64,000 nucleotides of DNA from Vibrio lentus (GTDB lineage Bacteria > Pseudomonadota > Gammaproteobacteria > Enterobacterales > Vibrionaceae), in contig NZ_JAUFQE010000001.1 in the NCBI RefSeq assembly GCF_030409755.1, positions 1,178,001 through 1,242,000 of the forward strand, read 5' to 3'. Positions 44,330-53,664 of this stretch are shown in pieces (positions within the stretch are counted from its first letter, which is position 1; every line of letters begins with the position of its first letter). Under the pieces are notes generated by a model. It was not told the origin of the DNA. It saw nothing but the letters and a program-made list of their open reading frames with translations, and made no database searches. The position numbers were made by a program, and so were the translations under genes.

Positions 44330-44833
44330 CTAAAACGCTAGGTGGTAACTGTTGCTCGCTTGGTCCAGTTTAATTACCCAACTCTGCTCTTGTACTTTGC
44401 TGCTCATCGGTACCCAACGGGCATAGATTTGCTCCCAATTACCATTGACCTCCAACTCCACGACATCGGTATGAGTTGGGTAAACCGTAGTAATTCTGGA
44501 AGTGGGTTCTGCCACTACATCGCCATTACTCATGACGAATGCTGATTCAGAGTACAAGTGCAAGGCACCGGGCGTCACACCGGTGTAATCCATCGACAAA
44601 CTGATTTTCTCACCGATATCAAACGAGAAGCCGACGGGTGCCACAATATCCGAGGTGTTGATTACCGCAGCCGCAACAGGTTGAGAGGGCGTTGCAGGCA
44701 ATTGAACTGGCGTTGGGGTAACTGCTGGCGTCTGCGCTGGTGATGCACTTGAGTTGCCGCCTCCTCCACCGCCACAGGCGCTAACCAACAACGAGAGAGA
44801 TGTCATAGCGATTAATTTGCTCGTATTGTTCAT
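44330..44833 (-). CDS. Lipoprotein of unknown function, partner of the LruC-domain protein
   Basis: A 167-residue lipoprotein. The lipobox is LLVSAC at residues 15-20, then a Gly6 run and a Pro/Thr-rich linker (about residues 27-55) lead to a small beta-rich domain of about 110 residues. The residue after the lipid Cys is Gly, so sorting to the outer membrane is likely. It starts 9 bp after the stop of the LruC-domain gene, so they are one transcript and may work together on the surface. No family was recognised. Confidence 0.78.
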   Translation of the reverse strand: MNNTSKLIAMTSLSLLVSACGGGGGGNSSASPAQTPAVTPTPVQLPATPSQPVAAAVINTSDIVAPVGFSFDIGEKISLSMDYTGVTPGALHLYSESAFVMSNGDVVAEPTSRITTVYPTHTDVVELEVNGNWEQIYARWVPMSSKVQEQSWVIKLDQASNSYHLAF

Positions 44834-44842
44834 GGTTCTCTC

Positions 44843-46525
44843 CTATTCATCGGTCGCTGAAATAACTTTATTGGTGATTGATGCCTTGTACCATTCTCTG
44901 TCTGTTTCGCCGTTACTGGTTACCCAGGTTGGAAACAATGTGTAAGCTTCACTGATATCAACCAATTCCACTGGGTGATCCCACTCATCACGAATATTAA
45001 TCACCCATGGCATGTTGTTGCTGGTTTTGAAGGACTCAGAACCTGAAGAGCTATCATCGTGGCTGTTGAACAAGGTGTTGTTCATGTCACTGGTACCAGA
45101 AAATGCTTTAAGGTGTGTTTGCCAAGTCATGCCCGGTGGCGTTCCAACAAAATCACCGTGATAAATTCCGTCAGCGGCAAAAATGAATGAATCATAAGGC
45201 GGATAACCGATGTCATCACGAGACACAGGAGTCGTAAACTCCACATACAGCTGATAGTTGAGAACATCAGCATTTTGCTGATCAGAACACGCACTTTGGG
45301 TTCGGTAGAAAACGCAACTTTCCGAAAGTTCTCCTAGGTTATCGAGGTCGACCCTTAGATCCTCAGATACCATCAGAATCGTCTCACTGTCCCCTTCCTT
45401 GAGAATAGTATGAGCAACCGCCACACCATTTCGAGTCAGGGTTGTAGATGCCACATTGGCAGGCAGGACGTTCGGTAGCTTAACGGCATAGCCATTAGAG
45501 TAGCCTGCTCCCATGGCTTGGAGTGTATAGTCTATCGTCAGGTTTTCTAGCGCTCGTTGTCCGTTGAGTTGTTCTGTCACTTTGTAGCGCCACACCACAT
45601 CATTAAAGTCGTAATCCCCTTTTAAGGGCCAGTTATCTTCAAATGCGATCGTTGCATAGCTGTTCGAACTTGGATAAACCGACGTTACTGTCACGTCATC
45701 ATTATTCTCTTGAACAAGCACTTCGTATTTGGAATCTGTCGTGCCATCTTCATTAACCCCATCAACGGCGGTAAATGGCGTCACTTCGACCGTGAAAATC
45801 AGATCATTAAAGTCGTTGTCCCCAGTTGGTCGATAGATATCCTCAAAGCCCAGTACCAAGAATTCATTTTCTGTATCAAGGAAAGCGACATTGTGTCTTC
45901 TGTTTTCAGCGGTTGCCTCTGGGTTAATCGAAGGATAGCTGTAGAAGGGAACTCCCCAACCACCAAGCCACGGGATGTTGTTGTAAGACCCCTCCCAACC
46001 CCAACCATTAGAAATGATAAAAAAGGCCAGTGTTTGGCCAGCAGTGAGTTGAACACTGAGATCTATGGTATCCCCCTCTTCCATCTCACCAACACTAGCG
46101 ACTGATGTATTGGGGAACACAATAACGTGCGCATTGATATCGTCTTTGGTCGTTGGAGGGTTATTGGTATCAAAAACGAAGTAACCAAGAGTGTTGCGAT
46201 AACCTGCTCCTTCGTTGAGAAATGTTATTTTGGCGGTTGCGTACTCTGCGCCGTTGAGCTCATCGTCAATATCAATACTCGAATAACGCTCCGGTGAAAT
46301 AAAAGCACTGTTCACGGCAGTGCCTTCTGGCAACATCGAATAGACATTGGTTAAAACATCTTGAGGAAGTGACTCCGCGATCGAGTAAGTATTATTGGGT
46401 TTACCTTTTGCCGAATAGTTGGACGCATCCGCTCCAGACTCAAACGTTAAGTCCGCAGTGGTCAACGCCAACGCAACACATGGCATCAAGCAACTAGGCA
46501 GTATGATTGAATTCCAATTTCTCAT
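44843..46525 (-). CDS. LruC-domain exported protein (DUF4114 plus DUF4842)
   Basis: A 560-residue exported protein with a signal peptide ending near ALA-LTTAD (about residue 21). Two related calcium-binding-like units are visible: VLGFEDIYRPTGDNDFNDLIF at about residues 229-249 (DUF4114) and FEDNWPLKGDYDFNDVVW at about 293-310 (DUF4842). This pair defines LruC proteins, first noted in Leptospira as outer-membrane antigens. In Vibrio they are thought to be surface or matrix proteins. The acidic DFND motifs suggest calcium binding. The gene is first of a two-gene unit with the lipoprotein. Confidence 0.85.
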   Translation of the reverse strand: MRNWNSIILPSCLMPCVALALTTADLTFESGADASNYSAKGKPNNTYSIAESLPQDVLTNVYSMLPEGTAVNSAFISPERYSSIDIDDELNGAEYATAKITFLNEGAGYRNTLGYFVFDTNNPPTTKDDINAHVIVFPNTSVASVGEMEEGDTIDLSVQLTAGQTLAFFIISNGWGWEGSYNNIPWLGGWGVPFYSYPSINPEATAENRRHNVAFLDTENEFLVLGFEDIYRPTGDNDFNDLIFTVEVTPFTAVDGVNEDGTTDSKYEVLVQENNDDVTVTSVYPSSNSYATIAFEDNWPLKGDYDFNDVVWRYKVTEQLNGQRALENLTIDYTLQAMGAGYSNGYAVKLPNVLPANVASTTLTRNGVAVAHTILKEGDSETILMVSEDLRVDLDNLGELSESCVFYRTQSACSDQQNADVLNYQLYVEFTTPVSRDDIGYPPYDSFIFAADGIYHGDFVGTPPGMTWQTHLKAFSGTSDMNNTLFNSHDDSSSGSESFKTSNNMPWVINIRDEWDHPVELVDISEAYTLFPTWVTSNGETDREWYKASITNKVISATDE

Positions 46526-46660
46526 TATGTTCCCTCTTCACTAGCCTTAAACGTGTAAAGAGATATGGAGCAAAGATGATGCCGGAAATTAATCTATTAT
46601 TTAACAGTATGTTAGAGTTAAATCTTCTATTTTTCTCATTTTGAGAATGAAGTTGATTTG

Positions 46661-46691
46661 AAAAAGGCCGCAGATTTATTCGCGACCTTTA
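46661..46691 (-). terminator. Terminator of the TRAP/M24 operon
   Basis: On the minus strand AAAGGTCGCG pairs with TGCGGCCTTT (two imperfect pairs) around AATAAATC, followed by T's. It lies 40 bp past the M24 gene stop. Confidence 0.75.
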
Positions 46692-46731
46692 TTTGAGTGG
46701 GGGATATGACTAGAAAGTAACGAGTACCAGA

Positions 46732-47916
46732 TTATTGAGTAATAATCGGCATAGATTGCCATGCTCTTTGATGAAGCATCTCGCAGCCAGACTCTGTGAT
46801 AACGATATTTTCCTCGTGCACCATCATGCGGTTTTTCTCAAATGCCATGCCCGGCTCAAGGGTTAACACCATACCGGGTTTTAAAATCACATCACCGTTA
46901 GGCACATGTGATGGCCACTCGGTTAGCTGCATGCCCAAGCCGTGCCCCATTCGACCCACATCGTTGCCGAGTGCACCGTTCTTTTCGAGTACCGACCACA
47001 TCGCTTGCCACACGTCTCCGGTGGTTCGTCCCGGCTCTGCAATCACGAGCCCCGCTTCTGTCGACTGATATACCGCGTCATAAGCCGCTATGGTATCTGA
47101 CTGCGCATGCCCAAACGCATAGTTACGGTCAAAGTCGCTGAAGTAGCCATCAAAGTTAGCTCCCGTATCGATGATCAAAACATCCCCTTCAGAGAGCACA
47201 CGGTCGGTTGGCCCCATAATGATGTTGTCATAGCCACCTTGGCCGGATGCCGAAATCAGATAAGGGCAAGCATCGGCACCTAAACGCAGCATCTCCAAAT
47301 GCATGGCTTTACACGCCTGTCGTTCTGTCATCCCTATCGCGAGATGATGACGAAGATACTCAAAGCCCGCAGCCGTGACTTGGCAAGCAAAGCGTACTTT
47401 ATCGATCTCCGCTTGAGATTTAACACTGCGAAGATCGCGAACCATCAGTGACACATCAACCACACTGTGTTGGCTCAGCTTTTGCTGTAACAATGCATAG
47501 TTAGTGGCTGGCATACGCAAATGTGTTTCCGGCCCAATCATCGAACCGATTTGGCGAGAACCCTTGGAGACTTCAGACAACGTAGCCGCTAACAAAGAGA
47601 TACCGTCGTCTTCTGGCCTTGGTGATGGCCAACTGCGCACATCTTCAATCCATGTATCGTCAAAGCCAGCCACACCGATCTCTGGTACTACCACTATCGG
47701 CTTACCAACCGCTGGCACCACCAAAAACCAAGGTCGAGTTGGGCTTTCCCAGAACTGCGATTTAAAGCCGCTGAAATAGCGGAATTCAGGCTCGGTCGTG
47801 AAAAACGCAGCATCGATGTTTTGCGCGCGAAGACGTTGTTGCAACTCGACAGTACGTTGCTCTAGTTCTGCTGATTCAAACCCTCTCTGCGGAGGTGTTA
47901 ATGGCAATATACTCAT
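46732..47916 (-). CDS. M24-family metallopeptidase (Xaa-Pro aminopeptidase/creatinase fold)
   Basis: A 394-residue pita-bread-fold enzyme. Residues 1-160 form the creatinase N-terminal domain, and 165-390 the catalytic domain. All five metal ligands can be placed: Asp in IDTGANFDG, Asp in YFSDFDRNY, His in RMGHGLGMQ, Glu in TLEPGM and Glu in VHEENIVI. Such enzymes split Xaa-Pro bonds or related C-N bonds, as in creatinase or ectoine hydrolase (DoeA/EutD). It differs clearly from DoeA as remembered. It is the last gene of the TRAP operon, 37 bp after DctM, so it should act on the imported compound. Confidence 0.85.
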   Translation of the reverse strand: MSILPLTPPQRGFESAELEQRTVELQQRLRAQNIDAAFFTTEPEFRYFSGFKSQFWESPTRPWFLVVPAVGKPIVVVPEIGVAGFDDTWIEDVRSWPSPRPEDDGISLLAATLSEVSKGSRQIGSMIGPETHLRMPATNYALLQQKLSQHSVVDVSLMVRDLRSVKSQAEIDKVRFACQVTAAGFEYLRHHLAIGMTERQACKAMHLEMLRLGADACPYLISASGQGGYDNIIMGPTDRVLSEGDVLIIDTGANFDGYFSDFDRNYAFGHAQSDTIAAYDAVYQSTEAGLVIAEPGRTTGDVWQAMWSVLEKNGALGNDVGRMGHGLGMQLTEWPSHVPNGDVILKPGMVLTLEPGMAFEKNRMMVHEENIVITESGCEMLHQRAWQSMPIITQ

Positions 47917-47953
47917 ATCTCTATCCTTGATTGAATAAGGGTAACTCGACGGA

Positions 47954-49297
47954 TTAATTGAATAAAATGTCTCTTGGTAACAGAGCGATACTTGGGAAGA
48001 AAATCAGCAACGCAGACATCAATATCAAGATAAGGAAAAACGGCAATGTTCCGCGGATCACTTCCATATAAGGACGCTCGAAAATCGCAATTGCGGTAAA
48101 GATGTCACAACCGAATGGAGGCGTTGCCGACCCAATCGCCATTTGTAGCGTGACCATCACTCCGACCAAGATTGGGTCGATGCCTGCTGCATCAACAATC
48201 GGCATGAAGATCGGCGTCAAGATAAGCAGCACCACCAATGAATCTACGAACATGCAACCGACAAAGAAAGTCAGTGCGATAACAAACAGGATGAACTCGG
48301 GAGAAGCATCTTCTAGATTGAGAGGAGCCAACAACTCTTGAGGGATTTGTTCAAACGAGATGTACCAAGAGAACGCCTGACCAACACCCACCAGCACAAA
48401 TACCACCGCCGTAATCAAGCCAGTATTTAACGCCGCATCGCAGATGTCTTTTACGCCAAGTTTGCGATAGAAAATGCACTCAACGATGATCGCATACAAC
48501 ACAGCGAATGAGGCCGCTTCGGTTGGCGTGACAATGCCCGAATAAATACCACCGATAATCAAAGCAGGGAAACCAAGAGGAAGAATCGCTTTCTTGATCG
48601 CTTCAATACGCTCTGCGGTGTTGGCTTTTTCAACCAAAGTGATGGTGTCGCTGTGTTTTACGCTGTAGGCGTAGCTGTATAAAGAGAACAGGCTCGCGAG
48701 CACTAAACCTGGGCCAATACCGGCAATGAATAATTCACCCACACTGGCGTTGGCTAAGGTGCCGTAAAGAATCAAGCCAATACTCGGTGGGATAAGAAAC
48801 GCGATGTCACTGGCATTGATGATCAGCGCCATCACGAAGCTGTCTTTATAGCCTGCCTGAAGTAACTTCGGACGCATGATCTGGCCAACCGACACCACGG
48901 TCGCTTGGGTCGAACCGGAAACAGAACCAAATAAAGTACAGCTGATACACGTCGTAATCGGCAACCCGCCACGCAAGTGTCCTACAAACGCTTGGATTAA
49001 ACCAAGTAGGTTATAGGCCGTGTGTCCACGCGTCATGATGTCCGCCGCCAAGATAAACATGGGTACCGCAATCAATGCGTTCGGCGAGATGCCCGTGACC
49101 ATCTGTTGGATCAGTACTCCCGGCTCTACCTGAGAGAAATGAATCAAGCCAATTAAAGCTCCAACCGCTAGCGGTACTATCATCGGGAAGCTCAAAAACA
49201 GCAAAATCACCATCACAGAAACAAGAGTAAATGTGATGACATAAATATCTAATTCGCCGGCAATAATGTCCGAGAAAAACTGTGCAACATCGTTCAT
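47954..49297 (-). CDS. TRAP transporter large permease (DctM family)
   Basis: A 447-residue inner-membrane protein with about 12 helices, the ion-coupled permease of a TRAP system. Landmarks are LIAVPMFILAADIMTRG (about residue 74), TCLFGSVSGSTQATV-type loop at about 107-120, and ATPPFGCDIFTA (about 395). It overlaps the DctQ gene by 4 bp, so the two are translated together. With DctQ and DctP it imports an organic acid, amino acid derivative or compatible solute. Confidence 0.92.
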   Translation of the reverse strand: MNDVAQFFSDIIAGELDIYVITFTLVSVMVILLFLSFPMIVPLAVGALIGLIHFSQVEPGVLIQQMVTGISPNALIAVPMFILAADIMTRGHTAYNLLGLIQAFVGHLRGGLPITTCISCTLFGSVSGSTQATVVSVGQIMRPKLLQAGYKDSFVMALIINASDIAFLIPPSIGLILYGTLANASVGELFIAGIGPGLVLASLFSLYSYAYSVKHSDTITLVEKANTAERIEAIKKAILPLGFPALIIGGIYSGIVTPTEAASFAVLYAIIVECIFYRKLGVKDICDAALNTGLITAVVFVLVGVGQAFSWYISFEQIPQELLAPLNLEDASPEFILFVIALTFFVGCMFVDSLVVLLILTPIFMPIVDAAGIDPILVGVMVTLQMAIGSATPPFGCDIFTAIAIFERPYMEVIRGTLPFFLILILMSALLIFFPSIALLPRDILFN

Positions 49298-49836
49298 TCG
49301 AACTCACCTACTTTTGTGTTTCTGTTTTCAATCACGTCAAATGACACGTAGATCTCTTTGTGCAGCAAGTTCATCAAGAAACTCATGCTGTATTGCAATC
49401 CTGCGATGAAAAATCCAATCGGAATGATCGCGTATACCCAATAAACCGGGAACTGTAGAGCTGGACTTAATCGATTGATGTCTTTGAGCTCTTTAACGTA
49501 AAAGAACGCATGGTAGGTGAGATAAAACATCAGCATTGCGGTTAATAACGCAATGATGGTTGTGAGAACTTTCTGAGTTTTAGTGCTCAATGAATCGTAG
49601 ACTGCGGTCATACGAATGTTTCTACCTTGGCGCACCGCATAAGCGAAACCGATAAAGGTGACTGAAACGATCAAAAACTGATTAAGTTCTTCTGAGAAAA
49701 ACAGGCTTTTGTTAAAGGCATAGCGACCAATCGCATTGGCCGTGGAATTGATCATCATCGCGAGAATGGCGGTCATGATTAAAAAGCGTTCTAGCTTTTC
49801 TGTCGCGACGCTTATTTTATGTAGCAGTTCTTTCAT
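49294..49836 (-). CDS. TRAP transporter small permease (DctQ family)
   Basis: A 180-residue membrane protein with four predicted helices. NAIGRYAFNKSLFFSEELNQFLIV around residues 35-58 is the conserved Q-subunit signature (shown in part: GRYAFNKSL, SEELNQ). It lies between DctP and DctM as usual and shares 4 bp with DctM. Confidence 0.9.
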   Translation of the reverse strand: MKELLHKISVATEKLERFLIMTAILAMMINSTANAIGRYAFNKSLFFSEELNQFLIVSVTFIGFAYAVRQGRNIRMTAVYDSLSTKTQKVLTTIIALLTAMLMFYLTYHAFFYVKELKDINRLSPALQFPVYWVYAIIPIGFFIAGLQYSMSFLMNLLHKEIYVSFDVIENRNTKVGEFE

Positions 49837-49956
49837 AACAGGCAGTGCTCCATACTTCGTTCAGTGACAGGGGTCCATTGCCACAATTTGGAGAAGGTGG
49901 GGATAAGCTACCCGCTGCCAATAAACAGCGGATAGTATTCATCCTAACAACGCTTT

Positions 49957-51000
49957 CTATTGCGTCGCTGAAGCAGCCTTCACTTCATCTAGGATTTCTT
50001 CGAGAATGGTTTTCGCACCCTCACGCGCTTCACTTTGCTCACCAGAAGGATAAGCATTTGCGACTACGTCATAGTAAGTCGTGTGCAGCTTTTGACTAAG
50101 GACCTTGAAGCGTTCACGCTCTTCCTCGGTTAAGACGACCACTTGCATGTTTGGACGCTCTTTCAAGATCTTGTCCATGTTTTCTTTGTTGATGCGGATT
50201 TGGTAGTCGTAAGCCGCTTGGTCTGCTGCTGTGATCGCTTTGTCGACCATCGCTTGCTTCTCTTCCGACAGGCCGTTGTACCACTTGCTGTTGGTCGAAA
50301 CGGTGCTGACATAAGGTTGCTGACCTGGGAACATTAGGTAATCTTGAACCTCATGCCACTTCGCGTTGTAGATGAAGTAGATCGGGTTAACCATGCTATC
50401 GATGGTCTTAAGTTGCAGTGAACCGTACACTTCACCCCAAGAAAGAGGAGTCGGTGTTGCACCAAACGCTTTGTAGGTTTCAACAGGGATGGTTGAGGTG
50501 AAAGTACGGATTTTCTGGTTCGCAAAATCTTCAGGTGTACGGATAGGTTTGTTACCACCCCATACCATTTCGCCTTCAGACATCATCGACAACAGTTTGA
50601 GGTTTACGCTCTCAAACTTGGGTGCCAGCTTGTTGTAGATGGTTGGGCTTTCCGTTAAGACCTTATGCGTGATCGCTTCGTTAGTACCCAGAACATACGG
50701 TAAGCTCACCGCTTGAACTTCAGGTACGTAAGACCCTAAGTGACCCGCGCCTACCGACACAAATTGAATCGTGCCTTTAGCAGCCAGTTCTACAATGTCG
50801 TTTTCTGTACCCAGCTGACCGTAGTAATAGATGCGAACACGGATGTCGCCATCAGATTCCTTCTTAATCACTTCCGCAAATTTTTGCGCATAGATATCTT
50901 GAACGTCTGTTTTGTCCTCTTCTGAAGCAAACTTCCATGTTTCGGCATGAACGCCAAAAACCATGCTCAAACTTAGCAGTGCTACGCCTAATCGTTTCAT
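49957..51000 (-). CDS. TRAP transporter substrate-binding protein (DctP family)
   Basis: A 347-residue periplasmic binding protein with a signal peptide ending at VHA-ETWK (residue 19). DctP features include FAEVIKKESDGDIRVRIYY near the start, GTENDIVELAAKGTIQF (about 64), the anion-binding Arg within NQKIRTFTS (about 167), and the ending helices after about 290. The Arg suggests a carboxylate ligand. It starts 199 bp after the M20 gene; this leader may hold a processing site that raises its expression over the rest. Confidence 0.91.
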   Translation of the reverse strand: MKRLGVALLSLSMVFGVHAETWKFASEEDKTDVQDIYAQKFAEVIKKESDGDIRVRIYYYGQLGTENDIVELAAKGTIQFVSVGAGHLGSYVPEVQAVSLPYVLGTNEAITHKVLTESPTIYNKLAPKFESVNLKLLSMMSEGEMVWGGNKPIRTPEDFANQKIRTFTSTIPVETYKAFGATPTPLSWGEVYGSLQLKTIDSMVNPIYFIYNAKWHEVQDYLMFPGQQPYVSTVSTNSKWYNGLSEEKQAMVDKAITAADQAAYDYQIRINKENMDKILKERPNMQVVVLTEEERERFKVLSQKLHTTYYDVVANAYPSGEQSEAREGAKTILEEILDEVKAASATQ

Positions 51001-51199
51001 CCTGTCTTTCCTTTTTATTATCCTAATTACACGCTGATGACCTTGGTCACTTCACGTGCTTCAGTTTTGGCTGTGTCGACAATAAACTCCGTTTAAAGTC
51101 AGCCATCTTGCAGTGCCAAATCCGTCACTGCTGAATCTGTTTCTGTACTTATTGCTTCTCATTGAGTTGCTTCTAATTCATTTTTCTAAATAAGTGTTT

Positions 51200-52411
51200 C
51201 TAAATTGATCTTGCCAAACGATCGTTCACCAACTGAATCCAGTAACTCGCACCGAGCTTTAAGATGCCGTCATTAAAGTCGTATTTCGGGTTATGCAATG
51301 CGCAGCCACCGACCGATTCCGTGCCATTACCCAGCAGCACATAACAGCCCGGTTTAACGCGTAACATGCTTGAGAAATCTTCCGAAATTGTCAGTGGGTC
51401 GCAGGCGTCATTAACGTTCTCAACACCAAGTACCTTCTGCGCGGCGGTAACCGAATACTGGGTTTGTTGCTCGCTGTTGATGGTTGGGTAGAAGGTATTG
51501 ATAAACTCGAAGTCGTAAGTCGCGCCAGCTGCCTGACAAATACCCGCCACGATTCGCTCCATACTTTGTTTGATTCGATCGAGAGAGGCTTCAGTAAAGC
51601 AGCGGCAATCGCCTTTAATGACCACTTGACTCGGGATGACGTTAACCGTGCCATCGGTAATAAATTCGGTGGCAGAGACCACAGCGGTGTCGTGAATCGC
51701 ACTGAGATTACGAGATACGATGGTTTGCAAACCAAGAATGACTTGCGAGCCAACGACTAAAGGGTCGACTCCTTGATGCGGCAAAGCAGCGTGCCCCCCC
51801 ACACCATTGATGGTGATTTCAAAACTGCTTTCACTGGCCATTAACGAACCGGGGCGAACCATCAATTCACCTTCCGCTAAGCCGGGGAAGTTGTGAACGC
51901 CGTATACTTCATCAATCGAGAATCGCTCAAACAAGCCATCATCAATCATCGCTTGCGCGCCACAACCATGCTCTTCATCAGGTTGAAAAATGAAATACAC
52001 CGTGCCATCGAAGGTTGAGTTCCCTGACAATAAGTTTTCGGCTAAATAGCTTGCTGCGCCAAGCAACATTGCAGAGTGTCCATCGTGACCACAGGCGTGC
52101 ATCTTTCCATCGTTTTGTGAGCAATGCGCAAAGCTGTTTTGTTCATGAATGTGCAAAGCATCCATGTCAGCTCTTAAGCCAATACTTGCCTCACTTGATC
52201 CGGAACGAAGTATCCCTACTAATCCTGTTTTACCGATGTTACGCACCACTTCAATACCAAAGCTCTCAAGCTTACTGGCGATGAAATCAGAGGTCAGATT
52301 CACGTCAAAGCCACACTCAGGAAAGCGGTGTAAGTGTTGACGCCACTCCGTCATGCTCTGGATAAGCTGCGAAGACAGTTGGTTTGGTTTTATCGAAAAA
52401 GTAGACGGCAT
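51200..52411 (-). CDS. M20-family amidohydrolase (N-acyl amino acid amidohydrolase/hippurate hydrolase type)
   Basis: A 403-residue metal-dependent amidohydrolase of subfamily M20D. Metal-site motifs are RADMDALHI (about residue 79), HACGHDGHSAML (about 107-118), QPDEEHGCG (about 143-151) and GVHNFPG (about 173). The lid domain (about 190-300) has GGHAALPHQGVDPLV. The enzyme should release an acyl group from an N-acylated amino acid or indole-type conjugate. It lies in the TRAP operon between the racemase-like gene and DctP, so the imported compound may be N-acylated or produce an N-acyl intermediate. Confidence 0.9.
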   Translation of the reverse strand: MPSTFSIKPNQLSSQLIQSMTEWRQHLHRFPECGFDVNLTSDFIASKLESFGIEVVRNIGKTGLVGILRSGSSEASIGLRADMDALHIHEQNSFAHCSQNDGKMHACGHDGHSAMLLGAASYLAENLLSGNSTFDGTVYFIFQPDEEHGCGAQAMIDDGLFERFSIDEVYGVHNFPGLAEGELMVRPGSLMASESSFEITINGVGGHAALPHQGVDPLVVGSQVILGLQTIVSRNLSAIHDTAVVSATEFITDGTVNVIPSQVVIKGDCRCFTEASLDRIKQSMERIVAGICQAAGATYDFEFINTFYPTINSEQQTQYSVTAAQKVLGVENVNDACDPLTISEDFSSMLRVKPGCYVLLGNGTESVGGCALHNPKYDFNDGILKLGASYWIQLVNDRLARSI

Positions 52412-52547
52412 AGTAGTGATCCCAAAGTGTCATTCTTTGTATTAACGTTAAATGTAGAGTTAGCTTGGCTGCTGAATGTAAACACGAAGCGTGCAGCCTT
52501 AATCAAAGGTCGTTACAACGACTGCGACCTTCGGCAATTATCTGAGG

Positions 52548-52641
52548 ATGGCTTAAGATGGTGCGCTAGTAGTGCACCGAAGCCTTTAATGGGTATGGCT
52601 TAAGATGGTGCGCTAGTAGTGCACCGAAGCCTTTAATGGGT
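52548..52641. repeat. 47-bp tandem duplication at the end of the racemase-like gene
   Basis: Unit 1 (52548-52594) and unit 2 (52595-52641) are identical; ATGG of a third start follows. As 47 is not a multiple of 3, the two copies are read in different frames and the gene stops inside the second-read copy. Confidence 0.92.
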
Positions 52642-53354
52642 ATGGGGTAATTCATCAACTGAAGCGAGTGCCAAGCCAATACCTGATTACTGCTGACAAC
52701 AGGTTTATCTAATTGCACTTCAATGGATTCAATCACCGATGCTGCGCGCAATGCCGTGCAAGAGATAAACAGAAGATCCGCTTCAGGGTCACAGACTTGT
52801 ATCGCGGCTTGTTTGATGTCCATTGGAGAAATGAACGTCATCGCGGTGTCATCTTCAAAACCAAAGCCTGCGATGCTCAACACCTCAATGCCTTGCGACT
52901 CAAAAAATGCGGCCACGTCTTGATTCACGGCTTCGGTATAAGGCGTTAATACCGAGATACGCTTCGCTTTAAAGCTGTCGAAAGCCGCTAAGGCAGCGGT
53001 CACCGGATTCGTTACCGCAGCGTTTGGGCGAGACTGATGAATAAGCTGCGTAATGCGTTCGCTGCCAATCGCCACAGTGCCAGAGGTACAAGCGTAGATC
53101 ACCACATCCAATTCAGTACCCGGTAGGATGGTATCGGCACAAGCAGCGATTCCCGGCTCCATCTTACGCAGGTTTTCTATCGTCAACGGGTTGTAATTTC
53201 TTAAGCGGCTGGTGAACGATTGCACATCGTTTGGATACAGCGCGTTTAAATCACGCTCAATATTGAAATCTGTCGCTAACGTAATCACACCGACGCGTCC
53301 TGCTGGTGCCAATTTTTCTAATTCAAACTGTAAAGTAGCGGTTGCAGATTTCAT
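52566..53354 (-). CDS. Asp/Glu racemase-superfamily enzyme (maleate isomerase/EutA-like)
   Basis: A protein of about 262 residues with two-Cys active site: the first in IYACTSGTVAIG (about residue 90) and the second in FISCTALRAAS (about 203). Such enzymes racemise amino acids, isomerise maleate or decarboxylate arylmalonates; EutA of ectoine/hydroxyectoine use belongs here. The start at 53354 is chosen because AAGGAG lies 9 bases before; the longer reading begins with TTG. Its last 10 residues come from a 47-bp tandem duplication read in a shifted frame. It is first of the six-gene TRAP operon and divergent from the Lrp gene. Confidence 0.82.
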   Translation of the reverse strand: MKSATATLQFELEKLAPAGRVGVITLATDFNIERDLNALYPNDVQSFTSRLRNYNPLTIENLRKMEPGIAACADTILPGTELDVVIYACTSGTVAIGSERITQLIHQSRPNAAVTNPVTAALAAFDSFKAKRISVLTPYTEAVNQDVAAFFESQGIEVLSIAGFGFEDDTAMTFISPMDIKQAAIQVCDPEADLLFISCTALRAASVIESIEVQLDKPVVSSNQVLAWHSLQLMNYPIPIKGFGALLAHHLKPYPLKASVHY

Positions 53355-53664
53355 ACTTTCCAACTCCTTGAGCGAGAGTTAACATAGCCCAAAGGATGTT
53401 AACAACATGTTTCATATAATTTTCAAACTCTGTCGATTTGATCTTTACATTTCGTTCACAAGATTAATAATGCACCGATAACTTTAAGGATTATCATTAA
53501 ATGATGACCTTGTTGTGCAGAAATTCCGCATTTTTTCTGCGTTATAGTGGTTTTTTGTTCTCGCTCATCGAGGTCTAAATGTTAAGGCTAAATACCTTTA
53601 ACTCGATCACACACTGGTTCAAAAGAAACAATTAATTTACAAACAGATATTGGGAAGTATGGGT

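Noticed and set aside
44754..44775. Possible frameshift at the Gly6/G-rich run of the lipoprotein gene
   Set aside because: The run codes for glycines with mixed codons and the frame stays open on both sides.
46732..47916. Calling the M24 protein ectoine hydrolase DoeA
   Set aside because: Only the metal ligands agree with remembered DoeA; the surrounding sequence and N-terminal domain differ, and no M14-type DoeB is present.
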